The position numbers were made by a program, and so were the translations under genes. DNA of 64,000 nt, from contig NZ_CP037952.1 of assembly GCF_004358345.1 (NCBI RefSeq), forward strand, positions 1,426,001 to 1,490,000, written 5' to 3'. The notes below the pieces were generated by a model. That model made no database searches. It had not been told where the DNA came from and saw only the letters and a program-made list of their open reading frames with translations. Shown in pieces: positions 17,778 through 27,800 of the stretch. Every line of letters starts with the position of its first letter. The stretch's first letter is position 1. The DNA comes from Parashewanella spongiae. GTDB taxonomy: Bacteria > Pseudomonadota > Gammaproteobacteria > Enterobacterales > Shewanellaceae.

Positions 17778-17868
17778 CTACCGACATACAAAACTGTCGT
17801 TACTTCGTTTCCAGCCTGCGCTGGAGTGACGAGAATTCATCGGTATACTTTCTTCCGCAACTTTCCTT
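17778..17868. repeat. Hybrid MITE remnant (families A/B)
   Basis: The module CCGACATACAAAACTGTCG plus ACTTCGTTTCC of family A is joined to a CCAGCCTGCGCTGG palindrome and a GGTATACTTTCTTCCGC end like family B. It is degenerate and non-coding. Confidence 0.6.
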
Positions 17869-17882
17869 ATTACTTTAAAAGC

Positions 17883-19721
17883 TTATTTGGTCTTTGCGAT
17901 CCAATTATCTACTTGTTGCTCAAGGGTGCTTAATGGCAGTGGGCCGTTTTTCAAAATTAGCGTGTGGAAATCACGGAGTTCAAACTTATCTCCAAGTTCC
18001 ATCTTAGCTTTTATTCTGAGTTCTAGAATTTTTATCATTCCAATCTTATACGCAGTGGCTTGTGATGGCATAACAATGTGGCGTTCTACCATTTTTACGG
18101 CATCGGAAACAGCGTTTGGAGTGTTGGATGTGTAATACTCAATGCTTTGCTCACGAGTCCATTTCTGAGCATGGATACCTGTATCAACAACTAAACGGCA
18201 AGCTCTCCAAAGCTCCATTGCTAAGCGGCCAAAATCAAAATACGGATCCTCATATAACCCCATTTCTTTGGGGAAGTATTCGCTGTATAACCCCCAACCT
18301 TCAATATAGGCCGTGTAGCCACCAAAACGACGGAACTTAGGGATACCTTTTAATTCTTGAGAAATTGCGATTTGCATATGGTGTCCAGGAATACCTTCAT
18401 GGTAAGCCAAAGCTTCCATTTGATATTTTGGCATCGCTTTCATGTCGTAGAGGTTGGCGTAGTAGGTACCAGGGCGAGAACCATCTGGAGCAGGTTGCTG
18501 ATAGAATGCTTTACCCGCTGACTTTTCCCTAAAGGCTTCAACTTGTTTTGCAATTAACGGTGCTTTTGGCTTGATTTTGAAAACTTCATCAAGTCGGCTT
18601 TCCATATTGTCGATAAAAGACGTTGCTTTGGCTAAGTAAGCGGCTTTGCCTTCGTCATTAGTTGGGTAATAAAATTGCTCGTCATCACGCATGAAAACAA
18701 AGAATTCTTGCAAGGTACCTTTAAAGCCAACTTTTTTCATGATTTGACGCATTTCGGCATGAATTCGATCTACTTCACTTAGACCGAGAGTGTGAATGTC
18801 ATCAGCACTCATAGTGGTCGTTGTTGTACGGGCTAAGGCATTGTTGTAATACGCTTTGCCATTTGGAAACTTCCAAGCACCATCATTAGTATCAGCTTTG
18901 CTTTGGAGCTGCTGTGCGTACTCAATAAAGCCTTGGTATGCAGGAAGAACACTTGTCATTAATGCTTTTTTCGCATCATACTCAAGCTGAGTTTGCTGCT
19001 GAGGCTCAAGTTCGAGTGCTGAAACTTTTTTCTTAAAATCAGCCCATAGCACGCTGTCTTTGCCATCGGTAAATGGTGCGCCATTGATAATGTTTTTGCT
19101 GTCTGAAATCACATAATTGAATACAAATTTAGGAGCAATGATTTTTCGTTTTGCTCTTTCTTCAAGGGCAACTTCTAACTGCTTAAAACGAAGGTTAATA
19201 CCGTTTAAGCGGCTAATGTAAGCTTCAGCGTCTTTAACATCAGTTATTTGATGTTGATTAATGAGAAATGATGGAGTAGTGGAATGCACACCATACATTT
19301 GGTTTACTGGATAGGTGTGAAAGCGCCACTGATAATCAGCAATTTCATTTTGCAAATTTTGCTTTAAAAGCGAATAGCTAAGCTGAGCTTGTTCGTCCAA
19401 TTTAGCAAAATCAATTGTCATTAATCTTGTTAAATTTTGCTTCGTGCGGGCGAGCTCTTTTTCATTAGCCGCTTCGCTGATTTCATCCCACTTACCATAA
19501 TCTTTTTTTATGCCCAAATAAGTTTGGGTCATCGGACTTGCCATTACGCCTTCATTAAACATTGATTCAAATAAAGCGTTGGCTTTTTCACTTTCAGTTT
19601 GCTTTTTTGTTTCTGCAGAGGCTTGCGGTGTGACTGAGTGAGTGTTTTCAACGCTGCCGCAGCCACCAAGAATAAGAGATAAGGATAAGGCAAGTGTACT
19701 TACTGTAGTTTTTAGAGTCAT
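17883..19721 (-). CDS. DUF885-family zinc metallopeptidase, lipoprotein
   Basis: The protein has 612 residues from ATG 19721, chosen because MTLKTTVSTLALSLSLILGGC is a proper lipoprotein signal with lipobox LGGC. In-frame starts at 19745 and 19802 would only lengthen the basic end. The zinc motif HEGIPGHH (in LAYHEGIPGHHMQIAI) marks the DUF885 family, which has M1/M32-like thermolysin-type helices. EGWGLYSEYF downstream supplies the third ligand. It probably degrades peptides at the outer or inner membrane face. It is transcribed alone, and the IS at 14.5-17.8 kb lies immediately downstream. Confidence 0.87.
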   Translation of the reverse strand: MTLKTTVSTLALSLSLILGGCGSVENTHSVTPQASAETKKQTESEKANALFESMFNEGVMASPMTQTYLGIKKDYGKWDEISEAANEKELARTKQNLTRLMTIDFAKLDEQAQLSYSLLKQNLQNEIADYQWRFHTYPVNQMYGVHSTTPSFLINQHQITDVKDAEAYISRLNGINLRFKQLEVALEERAKRKIIAPKFVFNYVISDSKNIINGAPFTDGKDSVLWADFKKKVSALELEPQQQTQLEYDAKKALMTSVLPAYQGFIEYAQQLQSKADTNDGAWKFPNGKAYYNNALARTTTTTMSADDIHTLGLSEVDRIHAEMRQIMKKVGFKGTLQEFFVFMRDDEQFYYPTNDEGKAAYLAKATSFIDNMESRLDEVFKIKPKAPLIAKQVEAFREKSAGKAFYQQPAPDGSRPGTYYANLYDMKAMPKYQMEALAYHEGIPGHHMQIAISQELKGIPKFRRFGGYTAYIEGWGLYSEYFPKEMGLYEDPYFDFGRLAMELWRACRLVVDTGIHAQKWTREQSIEYYTSNTPNAVSDAVKMVERHIVMPSQATAYKIGMIKILELRIKAKMELGDKFELRDFHTLILKNGPLPLSTLEQQVDNWIAKTK

Positions 19722-19990
19722 TAGATTTGCACTTAATTGAACCATGAATAATTGTGATCCTAATGAAGCTTCATGTAAAAGTATTTTGTTAAGTGTTAGC
19801 AAATGTTTCTAAATCGAAATCTATATTTATTGACAATAATTTTCTCATACAGAGCAAGAAAGTATTTCATCGGAAATAAAAGTTGGCAAACTTGGTGATT
19901 TTAAATTCAAACATCACTAAGTGATGTTTTACGGTTTTAGAGCCTAAGGTAGTGATAAAAGGTGGAAAGATTGTCGTAATATTATCCTAA

Positions 19991-20581
19991 AAACATCAGT
20001 TGAACGCTGAGTATACGAGTAATACCAATTACAGTAATTAATCTCTCACTGAGCAAGAGATAAAGGTTTTCAGTACAAGGCGCATGTTCGAAGTACTATA
20101 TTCCCTACGGCCGCCATACAAAACTGGCGTTCAACGCACTTAGTGCTTTTGTCGGGATAAATCAAGAACGTGCAACGCAGTAATGGAAACCTTTAGCCTT
20201 GCCCTTCGGGAGCTTGTATGCGCACACTTTGGTTTATAAAGAATACTTCACAAAATTATCTCAACGTAGCAATGTAATAACGACAGCTTTGTATGTCGGT
20301 AATAACTATGTTTTCACCAATTTCGTTTGTGCTTTGTGCGCATACATAGCTCTGAGTTGAGCATTTAATTACTGTAATTGGTATGAGTAATTGTTTGAGC
20401 AATAAGATGACCTTATCATCATGGCTTTCACCCAATGAGGGAGGTACTCTACGCTCACAAGCTTGCTAAAATGACTGCTTTCTGCGTTGTAACTTTTGCA
20501 AGTAGAATAACTACTTGCGGCAAGCTACGCCTTACTATCAGCCATTTTTTCTACGCTTGCAAACGCAGTCAACTAATGTTT
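19991..20581. repeat. MITE family D, copy 1, interrupted by MITE C
   Basis: The ends are AAACATCAGTTGA and TCAACTAATGTTT. Removing the MITE C insertion leaves about 230 bp that align with copy 2 at 30.2 kb (224 bp), including a long inverted repeat around the ACTACTTGC module. It is non-coding, though a short chance frame crosses it. Outside this element the 19803-20668 gap shows only AT-rich sequence and the promoter regions of the two flanking genes. Confidence 0.85.
20024..20382. repeat. MITE family C, copy 3, nested in MITE D
   Basis: 359 bp, the same length as copy 1. It is flanked by ACGAGTAAT (20015-20023) and ATGAGTAAT (20383-20391). The uninterrupted MITE D copy has a single ATGAGTAAC here, so this is a 9-bp target duplication with one later substitution. 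Confidence 0.88.
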
Positions 20582-20668
20582 CTAGGATTATTGAATAAAT
20601 ACTTTAAAGTCAAGGATGTGTAGGGTATGTTGGTTGAATAAGTACAATAATAAGGATTTTGAATATCC

Positions 20669-21193
20669 ATGAAATCAATTACAGAACAGTTAGCTCGATA
20701 TAAAAGTGTGCATTTAAATAGCAGTAATATTAAGACGCACTTTGTAGGAATTCCTCTTATAATTTGGGCCATATTCGTAGGACTTGGCTCACTTAGTTTT
20801 AGTATTGGCGAGTCAGGAGCAAACATAAGTCTTGGAGTTATTTTTGCTGTTGTAGTCTCGATTTATTATTTTAAATTACACTTTGGCCTAGCTGTAGCTA
20901 TGTTAATTTTCATCATTCCAGTTATTTATTTGGCCGATTTTGTCGCACATACAGAAAATGGGCTTTGGGTGGCTCTCATTGCTTTTGTGATTGGGTGGAT
21001 ATTCCAGCTTATTGGTCATAAACATGAAAAAGCAAAACCTGCCTTTATTGATGATATAAACCAGTTATTGATTGGCCCCTTGTTTTTGATGGCTGAAATT
21101 TGTTTTGTTTTCGGAAGATTAAAGCAAATGAATGAAAATGTGACTCGTCAAGCTATTGAGTTCCGAAAACAATTAGAAGCAAGCAAACGCTGA
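20669..21193 (+). CDS. Mpo1-like (DUF962) membrane protein
   Basis: A 174-residue protein with four hydrophobic segments (about 27-47, 52-68, 74-92, 99-115). It has the DUF962/Mpo1 signature: YKSVHLNSSNIKTHFVGIPLI near the N-terminus and GWIFQLIGHKHEKAKPAF in the last third, whose histidines bind iron in yeast Mpo1, a dioxygenase of 2-hydroxy fatty acids. The E of the usual GH-x-FE...PA motif is kept as HEKAKPA. Function in bacteria is inferred from the family. AAGGA lies upstream at a rather long distance. Confidence 0.8.
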   Translation: MKSITEQLARYKSVHLNSSNIKTHFVGIPLIIWAIFVGLGSLSFSIGESGANISLGVIFAVVVSIYYFKLHFGLAVAMLIFIIPVIYLADFVAHTENGLWVALIAFVIGWIFQLIGHKHEKAKPAFIDDINQLLIGPLFLMAEICFVFGRLKQMNENVTRQAIEFRKQLEASKR

Positions 21194-21262
21194 TTGTAAA
21201 ATGAAGTCACTAATATCTCGGCAGTGCTTTATCCTAAATTAATCGGTTGAACGCACAATTTA

Positions 21263-22950
21263 GTAATTACTCAATAAGTTGTGGTAAGCCGACAATTTGT
21301 AAGACTTTGTAACGATCGTGCGATCAATTTGACTGCTTATTTTAAGGCTTCATACTCTCATCAAGTTTAATTATTTCACTTGATTCTGAAGCTAAAAATT
21401 CCTGATTTATCTGATTCAGTTTGCCCTGAATGTCGTCCTACTGTCGAAACTCTACAACAAACTATTGTAGAGCTTTCTGAGCGTGTTCAAATTTTAGAAG
21501 ATGAAATCAAAGAGCTTAATACTGACCCTGATAACGATGAAAACGGCTCTAACAAAGGGAAGTCTAGCAAGCGAAAAGGAAAGCGCAGTAAAACGGCTAA
21601 CCTACAAATTCATAATGAAAAAGTCATAGAGCCTGAAGCTCATATTCCATCAAACGCTCAATTCATCGGCTATAAAACATTTGTTGTTCAAAACATCGAA
21701 ATTAACAACATCAACACTTGTTACAAGATGGCTCGCTATCGTCTTGCGGATGGCTCCATAGTGTCAGGTCAACTCCCTGCAGAGCTCAAAGGCTCGCACT
21801 TTGGTACAACATTAAGAACTTATGTGCTGTATCAACACCATTATTGCCAAGTGACTCAGTCACTACTGCTTGAGCAACTCAGAGAATGGGGCGTTGATAT
21901 TTCAGCAGGCCAACTTAACCGTTTGTTATCAGAAAAATATGATGACTTTCATCAAGAAAAGGATGATTTACTGAACAAAGGGCTAGGCAGTACCGGTTAC
22001 ATCACGACTGACGATACAGGTGGACGCCATCAAGGCAAAAATGGCTTTGTCACTCATATAGGTAATGAGCTTTTTGCTTGGTTTCAAAGTTCAAGAAGTA
22101 AAAGTCGAGTAAATTTCTTGTCCTTGCTGTGCGCAGACCAACTCGGATATCGCATTAATACGGCTGCGCTGAATTACATGAAACAAAAAAAATTACCCAT
22201 TGCACAGCGGAAAAGTCTTGCCAATCATCTATGTCAATTTTTTAATAACGAAGCACTATGGCAAGAGCATTTACAACAGCTAGGCTTTTCCTCTGACCGT
22301 CATATGCGATGGGCGACCGAAGGGGCGTTATTTGCTCAGGCTCTTGAAGTGCAACCTATCGAATCCTTGGTTGTTGTCAGTGATGGTGCAGGACAATTTA
22401 AAGTACTCATTCATGCGTTGTGCTAGGTTCATGCAGAAAGGCTCATTCACAACCTAATTCCACTTTGCCCTGAGCATCGGAGCGATATCAAAAAAGTGAG
22501 AAATGAGATTTGGGATTTTTACCGTGAGCTTAAATATTATAAAGTTCAGCCTTGTGCCAAAAAAGCAGATCAACTCTCTAAAAAATTTGATGATATTTTT
22601 ACGCAAAAGACCAGCTATCAAACCTTGAATCAACAACTAAAACGACTGCACAAACATAAATCGTCTCTACTTCGAGTGCTGGAACGGCCTGAAATTCCGG
22701 TACATACCAACGGCAGTGAAAACGATTTGCGAGAACAGGTCAAAAGGCGAAAAGTAAGTGGTGGAACAAGGAGTGATTTAGGACGCCAATGTCGAGACAC
22801 CTTTTCGAGTTTGCGCAAAACCTGCCAAAAACAAAACTTGTCATTTTGGGCGTTTTTAAATGACAGGCTTTCTCTTAAAAACACCATCCCTTTACTGGGA
22901 GACTTGGAGATGAAAGGGACTCGAACTACCACAACTTATTGAGTAGTTAC
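21263..22950 (+). mobile_element. IS66-family element, inactivated
   Basis: 1688 bp bounded by 24-bp terminal inverted repeats with one mismatch (21263-21286 and 22927-22950, starting GTAA as IS66 elements do). Only the large transposase (TnpC type) is present. No tnpA or tnpB was seen. The flanks show no 8-bp direct repeat, so one side may have been rearranged. Confidence 0.8.
21380..22942 (+). pseudogene. IS66-family transposase with an in-frame stop
   Basis: Two segments in the same frame (348 and about 170 codons) are separated only by TAG at 22424-22426. The expected reading is LCxVHAERLIHNL, where IS66 transposases have Trp, so TGG has mutated to TAG. The N-terminus has a CPEC zinc-like motif and a leucine-zipper coiled coil (residues 13-45). 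Catalytic residues are recognisable: Asp in TTDDTGGRHQ, Asp in VVSDGAGQFK and Glu in NGSENDLREQVKRRK. A single suppressible nonsense change suggests recent loss. Confidence 0.85.
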
Positions 22951-23102
22951 AAGAAATAGCCTATTTACCCATAAAAAGGCACAGGAAAATTAAAAGCGAA
23001 GCTACACCTTATGATCCTGAGTATGAAGTTTATTTAAATGAACGGAAACTCAGCAAGGGAAGTAGAAACTCTTGGTTTGCGCCAATACTGTCAGCGTTGT
23101 GA
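22950..23102 (+). pseudogene. Group II intron reverse transcriptase-maturase, C-terminal remnant
   Basis: About 50 codons directly after the IS66 right end, reading IKRHRKIKSEATPYDPEYEVYLNERK and then a stop at 23100. This is the conserved C-terminal pattern of bacterial group II intron proteins (KIK-x-ANPYDP-x-W/Y...YF-x-x-R). The reverse-transcriptase and maturase domains are missing, presumably removed by the IS66 insertion or deletion. The ribozyme domains V and VI follow immediately, as expected. Confidence 0.7.
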
Positions 23103-23138
23103 GTTGCTGGGTAACATAACACGCCTTCGTGGAGACTT

Positions 23139-23212
23139 GAGCCCAGTGCAGTGAAAGTTGAACGCTGGGTTCTTAGGAGGCTGCATCTGGTTACAGGTGC
23201 CGCCTATCCGAC
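23139..23212 (+). ncRNA. Group II intron domains V and VI (3' remnant)
   Basis: Domain V is a 34-nt hairpin (23139-23172) starting GAGCCC and ending GGGTTC with a GTGAAAGT terminal region and a two-base AA bulge on the 3' side. These are the canonical catalytic features. Domain VI follows (about 23176-23206) as an imperfect stem around CTGGTTACAG with a candidate branch A in CGCCTATCC. The intron probably ends at CCGAC. 23213-23392 has no recognisable feature beyond probable target and IS4 flank. Confidence 0.75.
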
Positions 23213-23392
23213 TATGATACTTTATTACTTCATTTCCTTTGTAAAAATACCTTTAAGAGCAATTCAGTATGAAACTTTAGACTTTTGATAGCTAGAGTTT
23301 CAACGTACTAATAAAGGCTACAGGCCGATTGAGGATGAAACTTTATTGCCCGACCACATCTCCAGAATCCATTAAATCGCTATTGAAGAAAG

Positions 23393-24417
23393 TCAGGCAG
23401 AAACTTAGATGAGGCGACTCAAGAAAAACACTTGTGGCATGGCCGTAGAGTGCTATTAACTGACGGTTCAACACTATCTATGCCTGATACGCACGAGAAC
23501 CAAGCCCAATTCCCTCAACCTAAATCACAAAAAGAAGGGCTAGGCTTTCCTCAGCTGCGGATTTTAGTGTTAATTTCTTTGGGTAGCGGTGCAGTCATTG
23601 ACTCGGCTGTTTCACCTTGTAAAGGGAAAGGTACTGGCGAGCAGGCACTATTAAGAAGTATGCAGTCAGACTTGAAACAAGGCGACATTGTGCTGGGAGA
23701 TGCTAATTTCGAAAACTACTTTGTTCTTGCAGGACTAATGGGGTTAGGCGTTGATGCTGTTTTCGAAAAAAACGGAGCCAGAAATGTCGATTTCAGAACC
23801 TGTGAAGAAAAGCTGGGTAAGCGAGATGGTTTATTTAAGCTAATTCGTCCATCCTGTCCAGAATGGATGACCCCAGAGGATTACGCTCAAGTGCCAGAAG
23901 AGCTTATCGTCAGAATGGTAGGAACAAAGAAACGTATCATTGTTACCACGCTCACGGATAAAGAAGTCTATCCGAAGCAAGATATTATTGATTTATACGT
24001 TTCACGATGGCATATCGAGTTGGATTTTAGGTCAATCAAGACCATGATGAAAATGGATATTTTAAGGTGTGGTAGTCCAGATATGGTGCGTAAGGAAATT
24101 GATGTTCATTTGTTAGTTTACAACATGATAAGGGCGCTTATGTGCCGAGCGGCAGAAAAAAAGGAATATCGCCTAGAGAGGCAAGTTTTAAAGCCGCACA
24201 TGACGCATTACAAGATTTTCAGATATTACTTTTGCAAGCCACCGAAGGGATCATTGACACATTATTGGATGTGATAGCAGATATTATCGGCGAGCATATC
24301 GTTGGCAATCGCCCGGGGAGAAAAGAACCGAGAGCAAAGAAAAGGCGACCGAAACCGACACCAAGGTTACAACATTCAAGAAAACAAGCACGTAGGCTTA
24401 AGGTATATCAGAAGTAA
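23393..24417 (+). pseudogene. IS4-family transposase, truncated and frameshifted
   Basis: Recognisable from EKHLWHGRRVLLTDGSTLSMPDT (first catalytic Asp), GDIVLGDANFENYFVL (second Asp) and YVSRWHIELDFRSIKTMM (Glu of the Y-RW-IE signature). The C-terminus (ASFKAAHDALQDFQ, then NRPGRKEPRAKKRRPKP) is in another frame. The frames join at a run of seven A (24156-24162). A restored A or a -1 slip at A AAA AAG fuses them. The N-terminal quarter has no open frame. Confidence 0.8.
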
Positions 24418-24843
24418 TTCTTAAATTAGTGCCATTGAGCTTTAGAGAGCTTAATTACGGCACTCCATGACTCGTTGCCCGAACGGAACTCTAGCAGGCA
24501 TATGGCAGGTAGAGATTTAGGTCATCAGGAAGAAACTTCTTCATTAAAATGCCATGCAAAAATATTTCAGAATATGGATTGTGCTGCATGATTGTCAATT
24601 AAGAAAAACTGTAGCATCGAGTATCAGTAATTTTTTTTGCGTATATGAACGCTCCCAACCAAAACACTAAGCTCAGTTTGCTGAAGCAGCAAAGCGTTTG
24701 ATTTTAATTAATCTTTATTTAGTTATCCTTGTAAGACACTTAACCTCCGAATTATGCTTTTTGTATGTTCACAACCGTGTTACTTAGCTCTAAATATTTA
24801 AATATTTAAAATTAGTTTTGTAACAGTAGCTTCAAGGGGATCT
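24418..24843. other. Intergenic: IS4 end and a short repeat scar
   Basis: 24426-24465 holds an AGTGCC...GGCACT inverted arrangement, probably the IS4 terminus. 24619-24660 matches (reverse complement, about 42 bases with few differences) the left half of the element at 46.57 kb, ending GAACGCTCCCAACC. The rest is AT-rich leader of the 1660-residue gene. Confidence 0.5.
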
Positions 24844-27800
24844 ATGCAATTTCCAGTTAATTTAAACAAAGCAGGAGGTGTGGGCCTTGAACTCATGGAT
24901 ATTAGTAGTGAAACCCCAATAAAAAAGACCTTACAAGGCAAAATGAAAATCAGTCATGATTATTGCTTGGCTGTTTGTAAAGAAACTAACAAGCTTTTTG
25001 GATGTCGTATAAGAGATTTTCACGATCCAAGTAAATATATTTTTGTGGGAGGAAACAGTCACAAGCATAAGACTATTCAGGAATTTGTTGACTCAGCAAT
25101 AATGAATGAGACTCTACCGATTAGTGTTTTGCATAACTCCATTAAAGATTTCAGTCGTGAAAATATAGACCGAGTATTGTTAGCACTAAGTTCAAATAAG
25201 CTTGGTGAACTGATGGTGTACACAGCATCTGGTCACAACCTTCCCAATTTTCCAATGGAGCAATTATCTGATTGGATGGCCAATAAATTATCTCAAAACC
25301 CTAGAGTAGTTGGAGTGATGTTAAAAGCTGCTGAAGGTGAGTTCAGGAAAGCTTTTATAGCGCGAACTGATGTCAAAAAGACATTTATCATTACTGCTAT
25401 TAATTCATTAAATAAACAGAGCAAATTAGAATTAATATGTAGTTTAACCAATGATGAAAAGCGAACTTTATTTAGCATTAGCTCCCCAGTATTTAAAGTT
25501 AATGGGGATCAAACTTGCAATGATGAAGACATGATTTCCTTGGCATTGCCTATAGGAATAGAAGAAAAAGATCTCCCAAAATTAGATTTGTCTGTTGTTA
25601 ACGCATCAACAGTAGAGGTCAATATAGTTGAACTTGATGTATATAAGTTGATTGCAGAAAACACCGACGTTTCGCAAGTTATTGGATTTCTTAATGACTG
25701 GACTGATGAATCTGCATTAGTGCTGTTAAATGAAGTGGATGTTGCTTGCTGCGCGCAGTTTCTCAAAGAACTACCTCAAGCAAAAGCTTCAAGCCTTTTT
25801 ATGAAGATGTGTTCGGGCCAATTTGAGTATTCTTTTATTGAAGAAAGTCTAGAACAAAGTAATTCAGTTAAAGAATCAGGGACAGAGGCTGTTGGAAGTA
25901 CGAATGACACAGCTTCTGATGCTGGCCTAATTGAAAGTAAAGAGTTATCAGATGATTTTTGTTCACTATCAGTTAAGCCTTCTAGAGCTGCGCGGGTGCT
26001 GCGTTACATGGATGGAGTGCAGTTTGAACTTGATACCAACTTGTTAACTACCAGAGAACTGCATGTCTTGATTACAGATTTACATAACACTAATAAAGCG
26101 CTTTGTGACGATTTAATCATGCAATTGATCGAAAATGACATTGAAAAGCTCATTAACCTTGTAAAAATATCAGGAAGCCTAATCATCAGGTTGTTGAATG
26201 ATAGGCAATTAGCAACTTTAGTAGCTGCACACGAATCTGATAAAGATTTCATGGGGCAGTTAGAACCTTATATTAACGAAAATCCAGAAAGAACTGAAGG
26301 TTTTGGAAAAATATTGTTTACCTCAAATTGTACATCATTCGTTAATTTAGCCTCTCAAGTTAATGAAAATGCACTTATCGCGCTTACTGCAAGCCTATCA
26401 AGTGAAGAAAAGGCTCAATTGACATTTTCAATACCGCAAGAAAGAGTGAGTGAACTTATATTTTGTGGGAATTCGAGTGAAAATTTAATTGAATTATGTA
26501 AATCCAAAAATTTAAAAGAAGCAACATTGCTCTACATATTTTACATGTATCTTAACACGGGCGGCTCAGTGCAAACGGTTGCTCAAGCTTGTTGTGCAAT
26601 TGAATCAGAATCAACTTTGATCTCGTTACTAAACTCTTTTCAACTCGATAAGGGTAATGCAGATTTTGTTAATTTATTTATTGAGCTTGTTAAGCAAGAC
26701 CCTGCTTTATCATTAGTAGCCTTATTACGCATGGATAAAAGCCATAAGCGAGTTTTGCTGGATAGTAGTCAGTTTTCAGGTAAGATTTTGATTGAAATTG
26801 GAAAAAAAGTAAACATTAAAGAGTTTTTAACCTTGATTAAAGCTTTTCCAAGTGTGAATGGAGGCAAAATAATTAATATTATTTTGGCTTACACAACTGC
26901 AAAAGAAAGTGAAGTATGTTCTTTCTTTGCACAAACACAAGAAGTTGAAAATATTAAACTGCTAGCAAAATTTGGTGCACAGTATTTAGCTAAGATATTT
27001 AATATAGCTGAACTAGAGCAAAGGTCTCTTATTATTAGTCTGTTATTAAACAGTGTACAAGAGTCGTTTGAAGAAGGCGTTGATTGTAACGATCATTTGA
27101 ACCAAGTTGTTAAATTTTTTGAATTGCAGGATGAAATTTTTTCATTAAACAACAAGTTTAGCTTTTTGCTTAAACTGAATGATGATCATGCGATAAATGT
27201 ATTGCTTAAGTTAGAAGAAAAAGAGTCTGAACAAATGATTCAATTAGCAATCCATAACTTTCCAGATAATAAAGTAAAATGGCTACAACATAATGTGAAA
27301 ACTGCAGCAGCTCTATTAGTTCATTGTTGCCCTAAGGAGAAGTCAGAGCAATGGATTAGATGTATATTGAAAGACAAAAAAATTAACCATGAAGAGTTAC
27401 TTATTGAGTTAGCAAAATTTTCTAAAGGACGTATAGTAATAAATTCTTACTTGATACCGAGCATTTCTATTGAAGATTTATCGTGTATTTATGGTTACAA
27501 AAAAATAAGTAGCGATAATGTTTCTCAGTTATTGTGCATGATGGACCCAAGTGTCGCAGGTCGATGTTTACTCCAAATTGATCCTTTAGCAAAAAGAATG
27601 GAGATTGCCCGTAGTTGTGGACAAAGCTTACCTTCGATAGTCGTTACTCTTTCGCAAGAGCAGTCATCTGGAATCATTGACTTACTCGGCTCAGACTACT
27701 TTCAAGCGTTGTTTTTAAATTTCGACATTAACAATATTCAAGGAGAAATTTCTCATTACTTAGCACTAATAAAATTAATTCCAGTAATCGAAGCCGAGAA

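Noticed and set aside
20435-20623. 62-codon frame after MITE C
   Set aside because: It is formed by MITE D sequence with an inverted repeat. No ribosome binding site.
13899-24417. Prophage or integrative element
   Set aside because: No integrase, structural phage genes or tRNA-attachment repeats. The region is explained by ISs, MITEs and a group II intron remnant.
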